This document shows, piece by piece, positions 47,803 to 56,676 of a DNA stretch of 64,000 nt; the stretch's first letter is position 1; the number at the start of each line of letters is the position of its first letter. Source of the DNA: Roseomonas elaeocarpi (GTDB lineage Bacteria > Pseudomonadota > Alphaproteobacteria > Acetobacterales > Acetobacteraceae); NCBI RefSeq assembly GCF_042433915.1, contig NZ_JBHLUN010000015.1:186001-250000 (forward strand). Reading direction: 5' to 3'. The position numbers and the translations under genes are program-made. Under the pieces are notes generated by a model. The model did not search any database and was not told the DNA's origin. It saw nothing but the letters and a program-made list of their open reading frames with translations.

Positions 47803-49065
47803 CTAGCCGGGAATGTTCGGGTCGGTCAGGCGACGATGCTCTTCGAGCGCGAAGCGGTCGGTCATGCCGGCGATGTAGTCGCAAACCACCGCCGCGGTGG
47901 CGGCACTGCCCGGCACCCCGGCACGGGCGCGCCATTCGGGCGGCAGCATGTCCGGACCACCGTGCAGCAGGGCGAACACCACCTGCAAGGCGCGCTTGGT
48001 CTTGCCCGCGGTGCGGTTGACGCGCCAGTGGCGGTACATGCGCTCCCGCAGGAAGCTTCGCGTTTCCTCGTTCAGCGCGGTCATGCGGGCGGAAAACACC
48101 ACCACCGGGCCGCCGGCATTGCGGATGTCGTCGGCGCTTCGCGGCTTGAGGATGTCGAGCCGGCGGCGGGCCTCGGCCACCACGTCGATCACCATGGCGT
48201 TGATCACGCGGCGGATCGTTTCCGCCGCCAGCCGCCCCCGCGACACGTCGGCCGGCGCCTCCGCCCGCGCCGCCGCCAGCGCCTCGCCGATCAGCGGCAG
48301 CTGCGCCACCTCGTCGAGCGTGAAGACCCCGGCGCGCAGCCCGTCGTCGAGGTCGTGGTTGTTGTAGGCGATGTCGTCCGCGATCGCCGCCGCCTGCGCC
48401 TCGGCGCTGGCATGGGTCGTGAGGTCCAGCGGATGCATCGCGTCGTACTCGGCGATAAAAGCGGCGGGCTTGCGCAGCGGCCCGTTGTGCTTGGCCAGGC
48501 CTTCCAGGGTTTCCCAGGTCAGGTTCAGCCCGTCGAAGCGGCTGTAGCGGTGCTCCAGCGTGGTGACGGCCTTCAGGCTCTGGGCATTGTGGTCGAAGCC
48601 GCCCCAGGGGCGCATCAGCCCGCTCAGCGCTTCCTCGCCCGCATGGCCGAAGGGCGGGTGGCCCAGGTCGTGCGCCAGCGCCAGCGCTTCCGCCAGGTCC
48701 TCGTCCAGGCGCAGCTGCCGGGCGATGGAACGCGCGATCTGCGCCACCTCGATCGAGTGCGTCAGCCGTGTCCGGAAGGCATCGCCCTCGTGATAGATGA
48801 AGACCTGCGTCTTGTACTGCAGCCGTCGGAAGGCGGTGGAATGGATGATCCGGTCGCGGTCGCGCTGATAGGGCGAGCGCGCGCCGCCATCGCCTTCCGG
48901 GTGGAGCCGCCCGCGCGAGCGCGCCGGATCGACCGCCCAGGGGGCCAGGCCGGAGGCCGGCGCGGCGGCCGGCACGCCGCCCGCCCCCTCCTGACGCCCG
49001 GCGGTTAGGCCCGCCTCGGCCGCGTCTCGATGTTCGGGGTTGGGCCCGGCTGGCTGGTCCTGCAC
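47803..49065 (-). CDS. dgt: Deoxyguanosinetriphosphate triphosphohydrolase-like protein
   Basis: This HD-domain enzyme hydrolyses dNTPs to deoxynucleosides and triphosphate. Clear motifs are DRIIHSTAFRRLQYKTQVF, RTRLTHSIEVAQIAR, and the metal site AHDLGHPPFGHAGE. The C-terminal helical region has AVVCDYIAGMTDRFAL. The start is uncertain: the frame opens at TTG 49131 and a GTG lies at 49065, neither with a convincing ribosome binding site. Conserved sequence starts only near GLAPWAVDP. It diverges from the erpA-like gene. Confidence 0.92.
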   Translation of the reverse strand: MQDQPAGPNPEHRDAAEAGLTAGRQEGAGGVPAAAPASGLAPWAVDPARSRGRLHPEGDGGARSPYQRDRDRIIHSTAFRRLQYKTQVFIYHEGDAFRTRLTHSIEVAQIARSIARQLRLDEDLAEALALAHDLGHPPFGHAGEEALSGLMRPWGGFDHNAQSLKAVTTLEHRYSRFDGLNLTWETLEGLAKHNGPLRKPAAFIAEYDAMHPLDLTTHASAEAQAAAIADDIAYNNHDLDDGLRAGVFTLDEVAQLPLIGEALAAARAEAPADVSRGRLAAETIRRVINAMVIDVVAEARRRLDILKPRSADDIRNAGGPVVVFSARMTALNEETRSFLRERMYRHWRVNRTAGKTKRALQVVFALLHGGPDMLPPEWRARAGVPGSAATAAVVCDYIAGMTDRFALEEHRRLTDPNIPG

Positions 49066-49254
49066 GGTGTCTGCTCGCGTCGGGCTTGGGAAAGGGGTTG
49101 GGCCGTAGCATCGGCGCCGCGCGGCCGGCAAGTGCGCTCTGGTCAGGCCATGTTCCCGGCGCGGCCCAGCACCGGCTGCGCCGGGTTCCGCGGCCTTGGT
49201 GGAAAACGGTGGCGGAAATCGCTATCTGCGAGGTTGATCGGAGTGCCAGACACC

Positions 49255-49620
49255 ATGCCGGACGGTAGCCAGACCCCCACCCTCCCCGCCTTCCGCGCCA
49301 CGCCGCGGGCGCAGCGCGAGATCGCGTCCATCGCCCGGCGCGAGAACCGCCCCGGTGCCGGCCTGCGCCTGTCGGTGGAGGCCGGCGGCTGCTCCGGCAT
49401 GCAGTACCGCTTCGAGCTGGCCGATGCCCCCGAGGCCGAGGACACCGTGATCGCCGCCGGGGAAGACGGCGCACCGGTCTTCATCGACCCGGTTTCGCTG
49501 GAGTTCCTGGGCGGCGCCGAGCTGGACTGGACCGACGCGCTGATCGGCGCCCACTTCGCGGTGCGCAATCCGCAGGCCGTGTCGGGCTGCGGCTGCGGCG
49601 TCTCCTTCTCGGTCGGTTAA
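49255..49620 (+). CDS. erpA: Iron-sulfur cluster insertion protein (ErpA/IscA family)
   Basis: This A-type carrier delivers Fe-S clusters to apoproteins. The 121-residue HesB fold has three conserved cysteines in EAGGCSGMQYRF and SGCGCGVSF, plus FIDPVSLEFLGG. The ATG at 49255 has GGAG 11 nt upstream. An in-frame GTG four codons earlier (49243) is an alternative. The erpA/dgt divergent pair is typical in alphaproteobacteria, which supports ErpA over IscA; no isc or suf genes are nearby. Confidence 0.93.
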   Translation: MPDGSQTPTLPAFRATPRAQREIASIARRENRPGAGLRLSVEAGGCSGMQYRFELADAPEAEDTVIAAGEDGAPVFIDPVSLEFLGGAELDWTDALIGAHFAVRNPQAVSGCGCGVSFSVG

Positions 49621-49635
49621 GCGGCGCCCAGACCC

Positions 49636-50421
49636 TTGCGTCTCTGCACCTTCAACGTGAACTCGGCGCGCAAGCGCGCGCCGCATCTCGCCCGGCTGCT
49701 CCGGCGGCACGAACCCGACCTCGTCTTCCTCCAGGAACTCAAGTGCCGCACCGAGGAGTTCCCGGCGGCCGAGTTCGAGGCCATGGGCTACCGCGTCCGC
49801 GCCGTCGGCCAGCCCGGCGGGCGCAACGGAGTCGCGGTGCTGGGCCGCATCGACTTCGAGGTGGTGGGCGAGGAACTGCCCGAACTGCCGGAGCCGCCCG
49901 AGGCCGCCGACGACCATGCCCGCTTCATCGAGATCCGCGCGGCCGGGCTGAACGCGGTCGGCATCTACCTGCCCAACGGCAATTCCGGCGGTGCCGCCGG
50001 CTACCGCTACAAGCTGCGCTGGATGGAGCGCCTGCGCGCCGTGGCGGCGGAACGCCTCGACAGCTTCACGCCGCTGGCGATCCTGGGCGACTTCAACGTT
50101 TGCCCGACCGACGAGGACTTCGCGCCCGGCGGCATGTCGCCCACCGACGCGCTGGTGCGCCCCGAGAGCCGCGCCGCCTTCCGGGGGCTGACCAATCTCG
50201 GGCTGACGGATGCCATGCGCGCCCTGCACCCGCGCGAGCGCCTCTACACCTACTGGGACTACGGCCCGGCCTTCGAGCAGAACCGCGGGCTCCGCATCGA
50301 CCATGCCCTGCTCTCGGCTGAGCTGGCGGAGCGGCTGACCGCCTGCCACGTCGATCAGGAAGCCAGGTCGGAGGAAAGCCCCTCGGACCACGCGCCGGTG
50401 CTGTTCGACCTGCGGGACTGA
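49636..50421 (+). CDS. xth: Exodeoxyribonuclease III
   Basis: This is an AP endonuclease and 3'-phosphodiesterase of base-excision repair. The 261-residue EEP-fold product has LCTFNVNSARKR, VFLQELKCRTEEFP with the metal-binding Glu, ILGDFNVCP (GDxN) and ESPSDHAPVLFDL (SDH). The start is TTG at 49636, 15 bp after erpA, with no strong ribosome binding site. The dgt/erpA-xth arrangement recurs in related genomes. Confidence 0.95.
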   Translation: MRLCTFNVNSARKRAPHLARLLRRHEPDLVFLQELKCRTEEFPAAEFEAMGYRVRAVGQPGGRNGVAVLGRIDFEVVGEELPELPEPPEAADDHARFIEIRAAGLNAVGIYLPNGNSGGAAGYRYKLRWMERLRAVAAERLDSFTPLAILGDFNVCPTDEDFAPGGMSPTDALVRPESRAAFRGLTNLGLTDAMRALHPRERLYTYWDYGPAFEQNRGLRIDHALLSAELAERLTACHVDQEARSEESPSDHAPVLFDLRD

Positions 50422-50495
50422 GACACCGCGCCTCGGGTCAGGCATGGCGCCGGGGCAGAGCTTTTTTACCACCCAGCGGCGCGAAGCGAGTTCTT

Positions 50496-50522
50496 CCTCC
50501 CCGAGTTAAGACACCGGGGAGG
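50496..50522 (+). promoter_or_regulatory. Leader hairpin sequestering the Shine-Dalgarno of the DUF1264 gene
   Basis: CCTCCCCG (50496-50503) is perfectly complementary to CGGGGAGG (50515-50522), with an 11-nt loop between them. The 3' arm is the ribosome binding site of the gene starting at 50530, spaced 7 nt from its ATG. The paired state would hide the site, and the 5' arm resembles the anti-Shine-Dalgarno of 16S rRNA. A T6 tract (50462-50467) lies 28 nt upstream. Thermal, ligand, protein or small-RNA control is possible. Confidence 0.55.
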
Positions 50523-50529
50523 ACGCACC

Positions 50530-51327
50530 ATGTCGCTGCTTCACAGCCTGACCTGCCGCCGCTGCTTCAGCGGCTCGCTGATGGCCACGGCCGTCGCGGC
50601 GCCACTCGCCACGCTGTTCGGCACCCGCGGTGCGAAGGCGCAGAACAGGCCGGAAGCGCCGCCACCGGGTGACCCGCTCTCGACGCGCAGCCACGTGCTC
50701 GACACCGGCGCCGACGCGCTCCAGCGCAAGGCGCCGCTCGACGCGATGAGCGCCTACCTGAACGGCTTCCACTTCTACGCCGACGACATGGGGCGGCAGG
50801 TGGAGGCCAGCCACTACTGCACGCACCTGACGGAAGACTTCCACCAGTGCGTCATCTTCAGCTCGAACCAGCCCGACGCGAAGCTGATCGGCATCGAGTA
50901 CATCGTCAGCGAGAAGGTGTTCCGCTCCCTTCCCGAAGACGAGAAGAAGCTCTGGCACAGCCACGACTACGAGGTGAGGTCCGGCGAGCTCGTCGCGCCG
51001 GGCCTTCCCGACATCGCCGAGCACGCCTTGATGAAGGACCTCGTCACCACCTACGGCAAGACATGGCACACTTGGCAGATCGACCGCGATCCCGCTTTTC
51101 CGATGGGCATTCCGCAGCTGATGATGGGCTTCACCGCCGATGGCCAGATCACCCAGGGGATGCTCGACGACCGGGATAAGCGCTTCGACCTGTCCTTCAT
51201 GGCGCAGCGGAAGAACCGCGAGGACATCGCCGCGCCGCAGCCGGTCGCGGGTGCCAATACCTGGCAGTCCGGCACGGTTCCGCAGCTGAAGCTGGAACAG
51301 GTTCCGGTCCGGAACCGCCGGACCTGA
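50530..51327 (+). CDS. DUF1264 (OBAP-like) protein with signal peptide
   Basis: The 265-residue product belongs to DUF1264, the family of plant oil-body-associated proteins, whose bacterial role is unknown. Family hallmarks are LNGFHFYADDMGRQVEASHYCTHL (with many aromatic, His and Cys residues), FHQCVIF and LWHSHDYEVRSG. An N-terminal signal-like segment with a twin-arginine-like CRRCFSGS and ending near GAKAQ suggests export, possibly through Tat. The ribosome binding site GGGGAGG is inside a perfect 8-bp hairpin. The gene is monocistronic, between xth and the convergent dioxygenase. Confidence 0.85.
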   Translation: MSLLHSLTCRRCFSGSLMATAVAAPLATLFGTRGAKAQNRPEAPPPGDPLSTRSHVLDTGADALQRKAPLDAMSAYLNGFHFYADDMGRQVEASHYCTHLTEDFHQCVIFSSNQPDAKLIGIEYIVSEKVFRSLPEDEKKLWHSHDYEVRSGELVAPGLPDIAEHALMKDLVTTYGKTWHTWQIDRDPAFPMGIPQLMMGFTADGQITQGMLDDRDKRFDLSFMAQRKNREDIAAPQPVAGANTWQSGTVPQLKLEQVPVRNRRT

Positions 51328-51469
51328 GGCGCAACGGGGCCCGTCACCCCGCCGGCAACATCATTGCCTGCCCCGCGGCAAGGCGCTGTGCCACCGCCGG
51401 GGCTTCGGAGCCGCAGGCACCGCGTGGCCAGAACGCCAGGCGCTGACGCCCTCCCGGCCGCGGCCCGCC

Positions 51470-52279
51470 TCAACCCTCCCGGCGGAAGGTCAGCACCAGC
51501 ACGTCCCGGTGCCCCGGCTGGGCAGGATCGAGGGGCAGCACCGGGGTCACCCCGTGCCACACCCGGTGGTCGTCGAGCAGAACACTGTCCAGTGGCTGTT
51601 CGAGCGTGAAGCTTTCCTCGCCCGCGCGCCCGTCCACCCGGATGCCCGTCACGCCGCCTTGAACGTTGTGGCGCCCGATCAGCGTCACCAACACGTAGTC
51701 CACGCCGTCGCGGTGCATGCCCTCGGGCGTCGGCTTGCCCTGGGCCTCGCCACGCGCTTCGATGCGGAACTGGTGCATCTCGATCAGCCATTCCGCGCCG
51801 GGCGACAGGTGATCGAACACCGCGCGCGCGGTCCCGAGCAGCGCCCTCAGCGCCTCGCCGCCCGCGACCTCCTCGGTCACCGGCTCGAACCACCGCTCAA
51901 GTCCGCCGTTCAGGGGATTGTGGTGCAAGGTCTGGTAATGCGGCCGGTCCGGCAGCCGCCCGACCTCACCGCCCGGGGCGGCGTGGAAGGCCGCGTGCCG
52001 GCGCAGGCGGTAGCGCCCGCCATCGGCCATGTAGGTGTCGGGGCGCAGATCGTCCCAGCTCCGCGCGAAAGCCGCCCAGGCCTCGCCCTCCAGTCGACCG
52101 GCCGCAGCCTCGCGAAGCGCCGCCGGTTCCACGAAGGCATGGCCCTGCGCGCGGATCGTTTCGACAGCGGCGGCCAGCGCGGGGTGGCGCGGGCCGGCCG
52201 CTTGCCCAGCCGCTTGCCCATCGGGGCCGCCGGCGGGCTCCCGCCCGGATTCCGTGCCGCTCATCGCCTTCGCGTCCAT
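51470..52279 (-). CDS. 2OG-Fe dioxygenase family protein (PF10014-like)
   Basis: The 269-residue product resembles the 2-oxoglutarate/Fe(II) dioxygenase family that includes amino-acid hydroxylases. Visible features are LHHNPLNGG, PEGMHRDGVDYVLVTLIGRHNV (HxD iron ligands), GGVTGI, LDSVLLDDHRVWHGVTPV with the second His, and a closing RDVLVLTFRR. The ATG at 52279 has AGGA about 7-10 nt upstream; the reading frame extends further but without conservation. It is the last gene after pdxA-pdxJ, separated from pdxJ by 74 bp. The substrate, perhaps a free amino acid, is inferred only from the family. Confidence 0.82.
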   Translation of the reverse strand: MDAKAMSGTESGREPAGGPDGQAAGQAAGPRHPALAAAVETIRAQGHAFVEPAALREAAAGRLEGEAWAAFARSWDDLRPDTYMADGGRYRLRRHAAFHAAPGGEVGRLPDRPHYQTLHHNPLNGGLERWFEPVTEEVAGGEALRALLGTARAVFDHLSPGAEWLIEMHQFRIEARGEAQGKPTPEGMHRDGVDYVLVTLIGRHNVQGGVTGIRVDGRAGEESFTLEQPLDSVLLDDHRVWHGVTPVLPLDPAQPGHRDVLVLTFRREG

Positions 52280-52353
52280 CGTCCCTGTCCTGGTTGTCCG
52301 CCCGCCGGCGACCTGTGCCGCCGGCCCGTCACTCGCACGACCGCGCCGGGCCG

Positions 52354-53097
52354 CTACCCGGCCACAGACTCGCGCCGCGCCGCCTCGATCACGGCCTTCA
52401 TCCGCGCCACCACCGGCGCCAGGCCATCGAACACCGCCTGCCCGATCAGGAAGTGGCCGATGTTCAGCTCCACGATGTCGAAACAACGCGCAAGCTCCGC
52501 CGCCGTATCGTAGTCCAGCCCGTGACCCGCGTGGCATTCCATGCCCAGCGATTGGACCAGCCGCGCCGCCTCGATCAGACGGCGATGCTCCTCCGCCCGG
52601 GCCGCCCCGCTGTGCTCGCAGTAGGTGCCGGTGTGCAGCTCCACCGCTCCGGCACCCAGCCGGGCGGCCGCCTCGACCTGGCGTGCGTCCGGGTCCAAGA
52701 ACAGCGACACCCGCGTGCCGACGCCGCGCAGGGCGGACACCACCGGCCGCAGCACCGCTTCCAGCCCCGCCGCGTCGAGCCCGCCCTCGGTGGTCACCTC
52801 GGCACGGCGCTCCGGCACGATGCAGGCGGCATGGGGTCGCGCGTCCACGGCGATACGCGCCATCTCTTCGGTGGCCGCCATCTCCAAGTTGATCGGCGCG
52901 GTCAGCTCGCGCCGCATCGTGGCCAGGTCCGCGTCGCGGATGTGCCGGCGGTCCTCGCGCAGGTGGATGGTGATGCTGTCGGCCCCTGCCGCCAGCGCCA
53001 CGCGCGCCGCCGCCAGCGGATCGGGGTGGGTGCCGCCGCGGGCGTTGCGCAGGGTGGCGACGTGATCGACGTTCACGCCCAGCCGAATCGGGTTCAT
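52354..53097 (-). CDS. pdxJ: Pyridoxine 5'-phosphate synthase
   Basis: PdxJ condenses 1-deoxy-D-xylulose 5-phosphate with 3-amino-2-oxopropyl phosphate to form pyridoxine phosphate. The 247-residue TIM-barrel product has LGVNVDHVATLRNARGG at the start, HLREDRRHI, and a C-terminal HAGHGLDYDTA and LNIGHFLIGQA. The ATG at 53097 is 7 bp after pdxA, with which it makes the last two steps of the DXP-dependent vitamin B6 pathway. Confidence 0.97.
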   Translation of the reverse strand: MNPIRLGVNVDHVATLRNARGGTHPDPLAAARVALAAGADSITIHLREDRRHIRDADLATMRRELTAPINLEMAATEEMARIAVDARPHAACIVPERRAEVTTEGGLDAAGLEAVLRPVVSALRGVGTRVSLFLDPDARQVEAAARLGAGAVELHTGTYCEHSGAARAEEHRRLIEAARLVQSLGMECHAGHGLDYDTAAELARCFDIVELNIGHFLIGQAVFDGLAPVVARMKAVIEAARRESVAG

Positions 53098-53104
53098 GGG
53101 GTCT

Positions 53105-54154
53105 TCAGGCTCCAGGGTGGGCGCGTCGCGTTGCCATCTCGTTCGCCATCCGCAGGGCGGCCAGCAGCGAGCCCGGATCGGCCCGCCCCGTGCCCGCAAT
53201 GTCGAAGGCGGTGCCATGATCGGGCGAGGTCCGCACGATCGGCAATCCCAGGGTGACGTTGACGCCGCCGTCCATGTCCAGCGTCTTGAGCGGGATCAGC
53301 GCCTGGTCGTGGTACATGCACAGCGCCGCGTCGTAGCCGGCACGCGCGCGGGGCGTGAACATGGTGTCGGAGGGCAGCGGCCCCCTCGCCTCCACGCCGG
53401 CCTGGCGCAGCGCCGCCACGGCGGGGGCGACGATCTGCTCGTCCTCCTCGCCCATGCTGCCGCTCTCGCCCGCATGGGGGTTCAGCCCGGCCACGGCGAG
53501 TCGCGGGCGCGCCACGCCGAAATCCTCCCGCAGGGCGCGCGCCAGGGCGAGGCCGGTCCGCACGATCTCCTCCGTCGTCAGCTCCGCCAGCGCGCGGCGA
53601 AGCGAAACATGGATCGTCACCGGCACCACGCGGAGCTCCGGCGAGGCCAGCATCATCACCGGCGCCTCGGCCACGTCGCACAGGGCGCCCAGGTATTCCG
53701 TATGCCCGGGGAAGCGGAAGCCGCTCTGGTAGAGCGTCGCCTTACTGATCGGGTTGGTCACCACGCCCCCCACCTGCCCGGCCCGCGCGAGACGCACCGC
53801 CGTTTCGATCGAGCTCAGCACCGCTGGCGCGTTGGCCGGGTCCGGGGTGCCGGGAACTGTCCTGGCGGTCAGCGGGATGGGCAGCACCGGCAGGGCGCGT
53901 GCGAAGACGGCGGTGGCCGCGGCCGGGCTTTCCACGACCTCGATCGGAATGGCTCGTCCCAGGGAAAGCGCCAGCGCGTCCAGCCGATCCGGATCATCCA
54001 GCGCCACGAAAACCGGGGACCTCCCGCCGATCCGCGTGGCCTCCCCCATCCCGGCGCGCAGGGCCTGCCAGGCGGCCAGCGTCAACTCGCCGCCGATGCC
54101 GGCGGGGTCGCCCACGGTCAGGGCCAGCGGGAGGGGAGATGAATCGTCCTGCAC
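53105..54154 (-). CDS. pdxA: 4-hydroxythreonine-4-phosphate dehydrogenase
   Basis: PdxA oxidises 4-phosphohydroxy-L-threonine to give the PdxJ substrate. The product has LTVGDPAGIGGEL, GVVTNPISKATL, FPGHTEYL, the metal ligands in HVSLRRAL, and NPHAGESG and CMYHDQALIPLK. The frame is open to 54337, but the GTG at 54154 gives 349 residues and precedes the first conserved segment. It is upstream of pdxJ in the same operon and 250 bp downstream of ilvD. Confidence 0.95.
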   Translation of the reverse strand: MQDDSSPLPLALTVGDPAGIGGELTLAAWQALRAGMGEATRIGGRSPVFVALDDPDRLDALALSLGRAIPIEVVESPAAATAVFARALPVLPIPLTARTVPGTPDPANAPAVLSSIETAVRLARAGQVGGVVTNPISKATLYQSGFRFPGHTEYLGALCDVAEAPVMMLASPELRVVPVTIHVSLRRALAELTTEEIVRTGLALARALREDFGVARPRLAVAGLNPHAGESGSMGEEDEQIVAPAVAALRQAGVEARGPLPSDTMFTPRARAGYDAALCMYHDQALIPLKTLDMDGGVNVTLGLPIVRTSPDHGTAFDIAGTGRADPGSLLAALRMANEMATRRAHPGA

Positions 54155-54404
54155 ACCCCACAGTTGGGCGCGGCGCGGCGGAAATGAACATCGCCGACGG
54201 CCACATTGCTGCCCAGCGTCGCGGCGATCGCAAAAGTGTCCGGGGCCGACCCAGCCAGGGGCGCGGACACCCGGGCGGGGCCGGCGCAACAAGCCGCCGG
54301 CGGAGGTCACGCGGCAGCATCGTGGAAGCCGGGCCATCCCGCCTCATGCGGTTGGGCAGCCCGGGGCGGCACCGGACCCGAAGGTCCGGCGTCGCCCTCC
54401 GGCA

Positions 54405-56129
54405 TCAAAGGTCGGGGTAGGAGTGCGTTTCCGCCGCCCCACCCGGATGCGTCACCGCGCCCAGGTGCGCCGGACCCACCAGCTGCGCGAACTTCCAGAT
54501 CGCGCCGCTGTTGTAGTCGGTCTTGCGCGGCGTCCAGGCGGCGCGGCGCTCGGCCAGCTCCGCTTCCGTCAGCGCCACGTCGATGGTGCCGGCCTCGGCG
54601 TCGATGGTGATGCGGTCGCCGTTGCGGATCAGCGCGATCGGGCCGCCCACGGCCGCTTCGGGGCCCACATGGCCGATGCAGAAGCCGCGCGTGCCGCCGG
54701 AGAAGCGCCCGTCGGTGATCAGCGCCACCTTCTCACCCATGCCCTGACCGTAGATCGCGGCGGTGGTGCTCAGCATCTCGCGCATGCCCGGGCCGCCCTT
54801 GGGGCCTTCGTAGCGGATGACGATCACGTCGCCGGCCTTGTAGGCGCGCTGCTCCACCGCGGCGAAGGCGTCTTCCTCGCAATCGAAGCAGAGCGCCGTG
54901 CCCTCGAAGCGCTGCGTCTTCATGCCGGCCACCTTCACGATGGCGCCGTCGGGCGCGAGGTTGCCCTTCAGCCCCACCACGCCACCGGTGGGCGTGATCG
55001 CCTTCGACACCGGGTAGATCACGTCCTGGTCGGTCGGGAAGACCACGTCCTTGTGGTTCTCGGCCAGGGTCTTGCCGGTGACCGTCAGGCAGTCGCCGTG
55101 CAGCAGCCCGGCGTCGAGCAACGACTTGATGATGATCGGGATGCCGCCGACGTTGTGCACGTCGAGCGCCACGTACTTTCCGCCCGGCTTGAGGTCGGCG
55201 ATGTAGGGCGTGCGGCGCATGATCGCCACCACGTCGTCCATGGTGAAGCGGATGCCCGCCTCGTGCGCCAGCGCCGGCAGATGCAGGCCGGCATTGGTGG
55301 AACCACCCGTGGCGCCCACCACGACGGCCGCGTTTTCCAGCGACTTCAGGGTCACGATGTCGCGCGGGCGGATGTTGCGGCGGATCAGCTCCATCACCGC
55401 CTTGCCCGACTCCACGGCCCAGCGGTCACGCTCCTCGTAGGGTGCGGGCGAGCCGGCGGAACCCGGCAGCGCCAGGCCGATCGCCTCGCTGACGGTGGCC
55501 ATGGTGTTCGCCGTGAACTGCCCGCCGCAGGCACCGGCCGAGGGGCAGGCGGCGCATTCCAGCTCATGCAGGTCGTCGTCGGACATGTTGCCGGCAGCGT
55601 GCATGCCCACCGCCTCGAACACGTCGACCACGGTCACGTCGCGGCCCTTGAACTTCCCGGGCAGGATCGATCCGCCATACATGAACACGCTCGGCACGTT
55701 CAGGCGAACCATCGCCATCATCATGCCCGGCAGTGACTTGTCGCAGCCGGCCAGCCCCACCAGCGCGTCGTACGAATGGCCGCGCACCGTCAGCTCCACC
55801 GTGTCGGCGATGGCGTCGCGCGAGGCCAGCGAGGACTTCATGCCCTGCGTACCCATGGCGATGCCGTCGGTCACGGTGATCGTGGTGAACTCGCGGGGGG
55901 TGCCGTAGGCCTCCTTCACGCCGCGCTTGACGCTCTGCGCCTGACGGTTGAGCGCGATGTTGCAGGGCGCGGCCTCGTTCCAGCAGGTGGCGACACCCAC
56001 CAGCGGCTGCGCGATCTCCTCCGCCGTCATGCCCATGGCGTAGTAGTAGGAGCGGTGCGGCGCGCGCTCCGGCCCGATCGTGACGTGGCGGCTCGGCAGG
56101 CGGGACTTGTCCCAACGGGCTTCGGACAT
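54405..56129 (-). CDS. ilvD: Dihydroxy-acid dehydratase
   Basis: IlvD catalyses the third step of valine and isoleucine synthesis with an Fe-S cluster. The 574-residue product has VATCWNEAAPCN, LAGCDKSLPGMMMAM, and ECAACPSAGACGGQFTANTM, the three cysteine regions that hold the cluster. A C-terminal swivel domain has DGRFSGGTRGFCIGH. The ATG at 56129 has GGGAAG about 8 nt upstream. Upstream lies a 547-bp gene-free stretch that must hold the promoter. Confidence 0.97.
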   Translation of the reverse strand: MSEARWDKSRLPSRHVTIGPERAPHRSYYYAMGMTAEEIAQPLVGVATCWNEAAPCNIALNRQAQSVKRGVKEAYGTPREFTTITVTDGIAMGTQGMKSSLASRDAIADTVELTVRGHSYDALVGLAGCDKSLPGMMMAMVRLNVPSVFMYGGSILPGKFKGRDVTVVDVFEAVGMHAAGNMSDDDLHELECAACPSAGACGGQFTANTMATVSEAIGLALPGSAGSPAPYEERDRWAVESGKAVMELIRRNIRPRDIVTLKSLENAAVVVGATGGSTNAGLHLPALAHEAGIRFTMDDVVAIMRRTPYIADLKPGGKYVALDVHNVGGIPIIIKSLLDAGLLHGDCLTVTGKTLAENHKDVVFPTDQDVIYPVSKAITPTGGVVGLKGNLAPDGAIVKVAGMKTQRFEGTALCFDCEEDAFAAVEQRAYKAGDVIVIRYEGPKGGPGMREMLSTTAAIYGQGMGEKVALITDGRFSGGTRGFCIGHVGPEAAVGGPIALIRNGDRITIDAEAGTIDVALTEAELAERRAAWTPRKTDYNSGAIWKFAQLVGPAHLGAVTHPGGAAETHSYPDL

Positions 56130-56676
56130 CTGGCGACTTCCCTGTTCGTGCGGCTCTTCTCGGCGGAACCTATCCCTCAACTGCCCTCTCGCCACAACCG
56201 GGCACAGTTGCGAAGGGGTGAGAAAGATGCCGCAAGTGGTTCTGGCTGCCATGTGCGGAACAGGAAAGTCTGAAGGTGACACGACGCAATAAAATACCGC
56301 CTAGTGTCGTACCCTGACATTGGCGTCACTGCAGCCCGCAGTCTGGGCGAACTCGCCGCCGCCGGTCGCAGTGATCCTGGCAGCTGCATCCGCTCGAACC
56401 GGGTCGAGGCGGCAACACTTCCGAGCCTTAGCGTTCGGAGGAACTGACGATCTTCGGGCGTATGACTGTCAAAAGGGAGGCGTGGGGAACCCGGGGTTCG
56501 AACCGGGCGGCTCGGGCGGCGCTTGCCGGCAGGGAGGTGCGAACCTCACCCTGCCGCGGAGCAATGTTCAACGGCCGGGAAAAGACTGAAGACAGGCGTC
56601 AAGCGGCACCGACAGTTCGCAGTAACGCGAGGAAGCACTCGCTCGGCTGTCCTGACTGCGCCTCTGAAACGGTAAG
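56130..56676. other. 547-bp gene-free region between ilvD and tRNA-Ser(GCT)
   Basis: No convincing coding sequence is visible on either strand. Near 56290 it holds an AT-richer patch (AATAAAATACC), a possible ilvD promoter region. Near 56495-56512 is a T-arm-like palindrome GGTTCGAACC flanked by CCCGG/CCGGG, but with an 8-base loop and no matching acceptor stem. A strong hairpin follows at 56527-56556. The region may hold a small RNA or a decayed tRNA. Confidence 0.5.
56527..56556. repeat. Strong hairpin with GNRA tetraloop
   Basis: CGGCAGGG pairs with CCCTGCCG (8 bp). Inside this, AGGT pairs with ACCT around a GCGA loop, with a 2-base CA bulge on the 3' side. A 12-bp stem with a GNRA-class loop (plus-strand reading) is unlikely by chance in 30 bases and suggests a structured RNA. 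There is no T-run after it on the plus strand, so it is not a simple terminator. Confidence 0.5.

Noticed and set aside
47792..49474. 560-codon N-terminal extension of argS
   Set aside because: It is the dgt coding region read in another frame; argS is complete from the ATG at 47791.
50462..50467. T6 tract after xth as an intrinsic terminator
   Set aside because: No convincing stem immediately precedes it, so termination here is not supported.
56490..56515. Functional tRNA gene at the GGTTCGAACC motif
   Set aside because: The T-arm-like loop is 8 bases and no acceptor, D or anticodon arm can be built around it.
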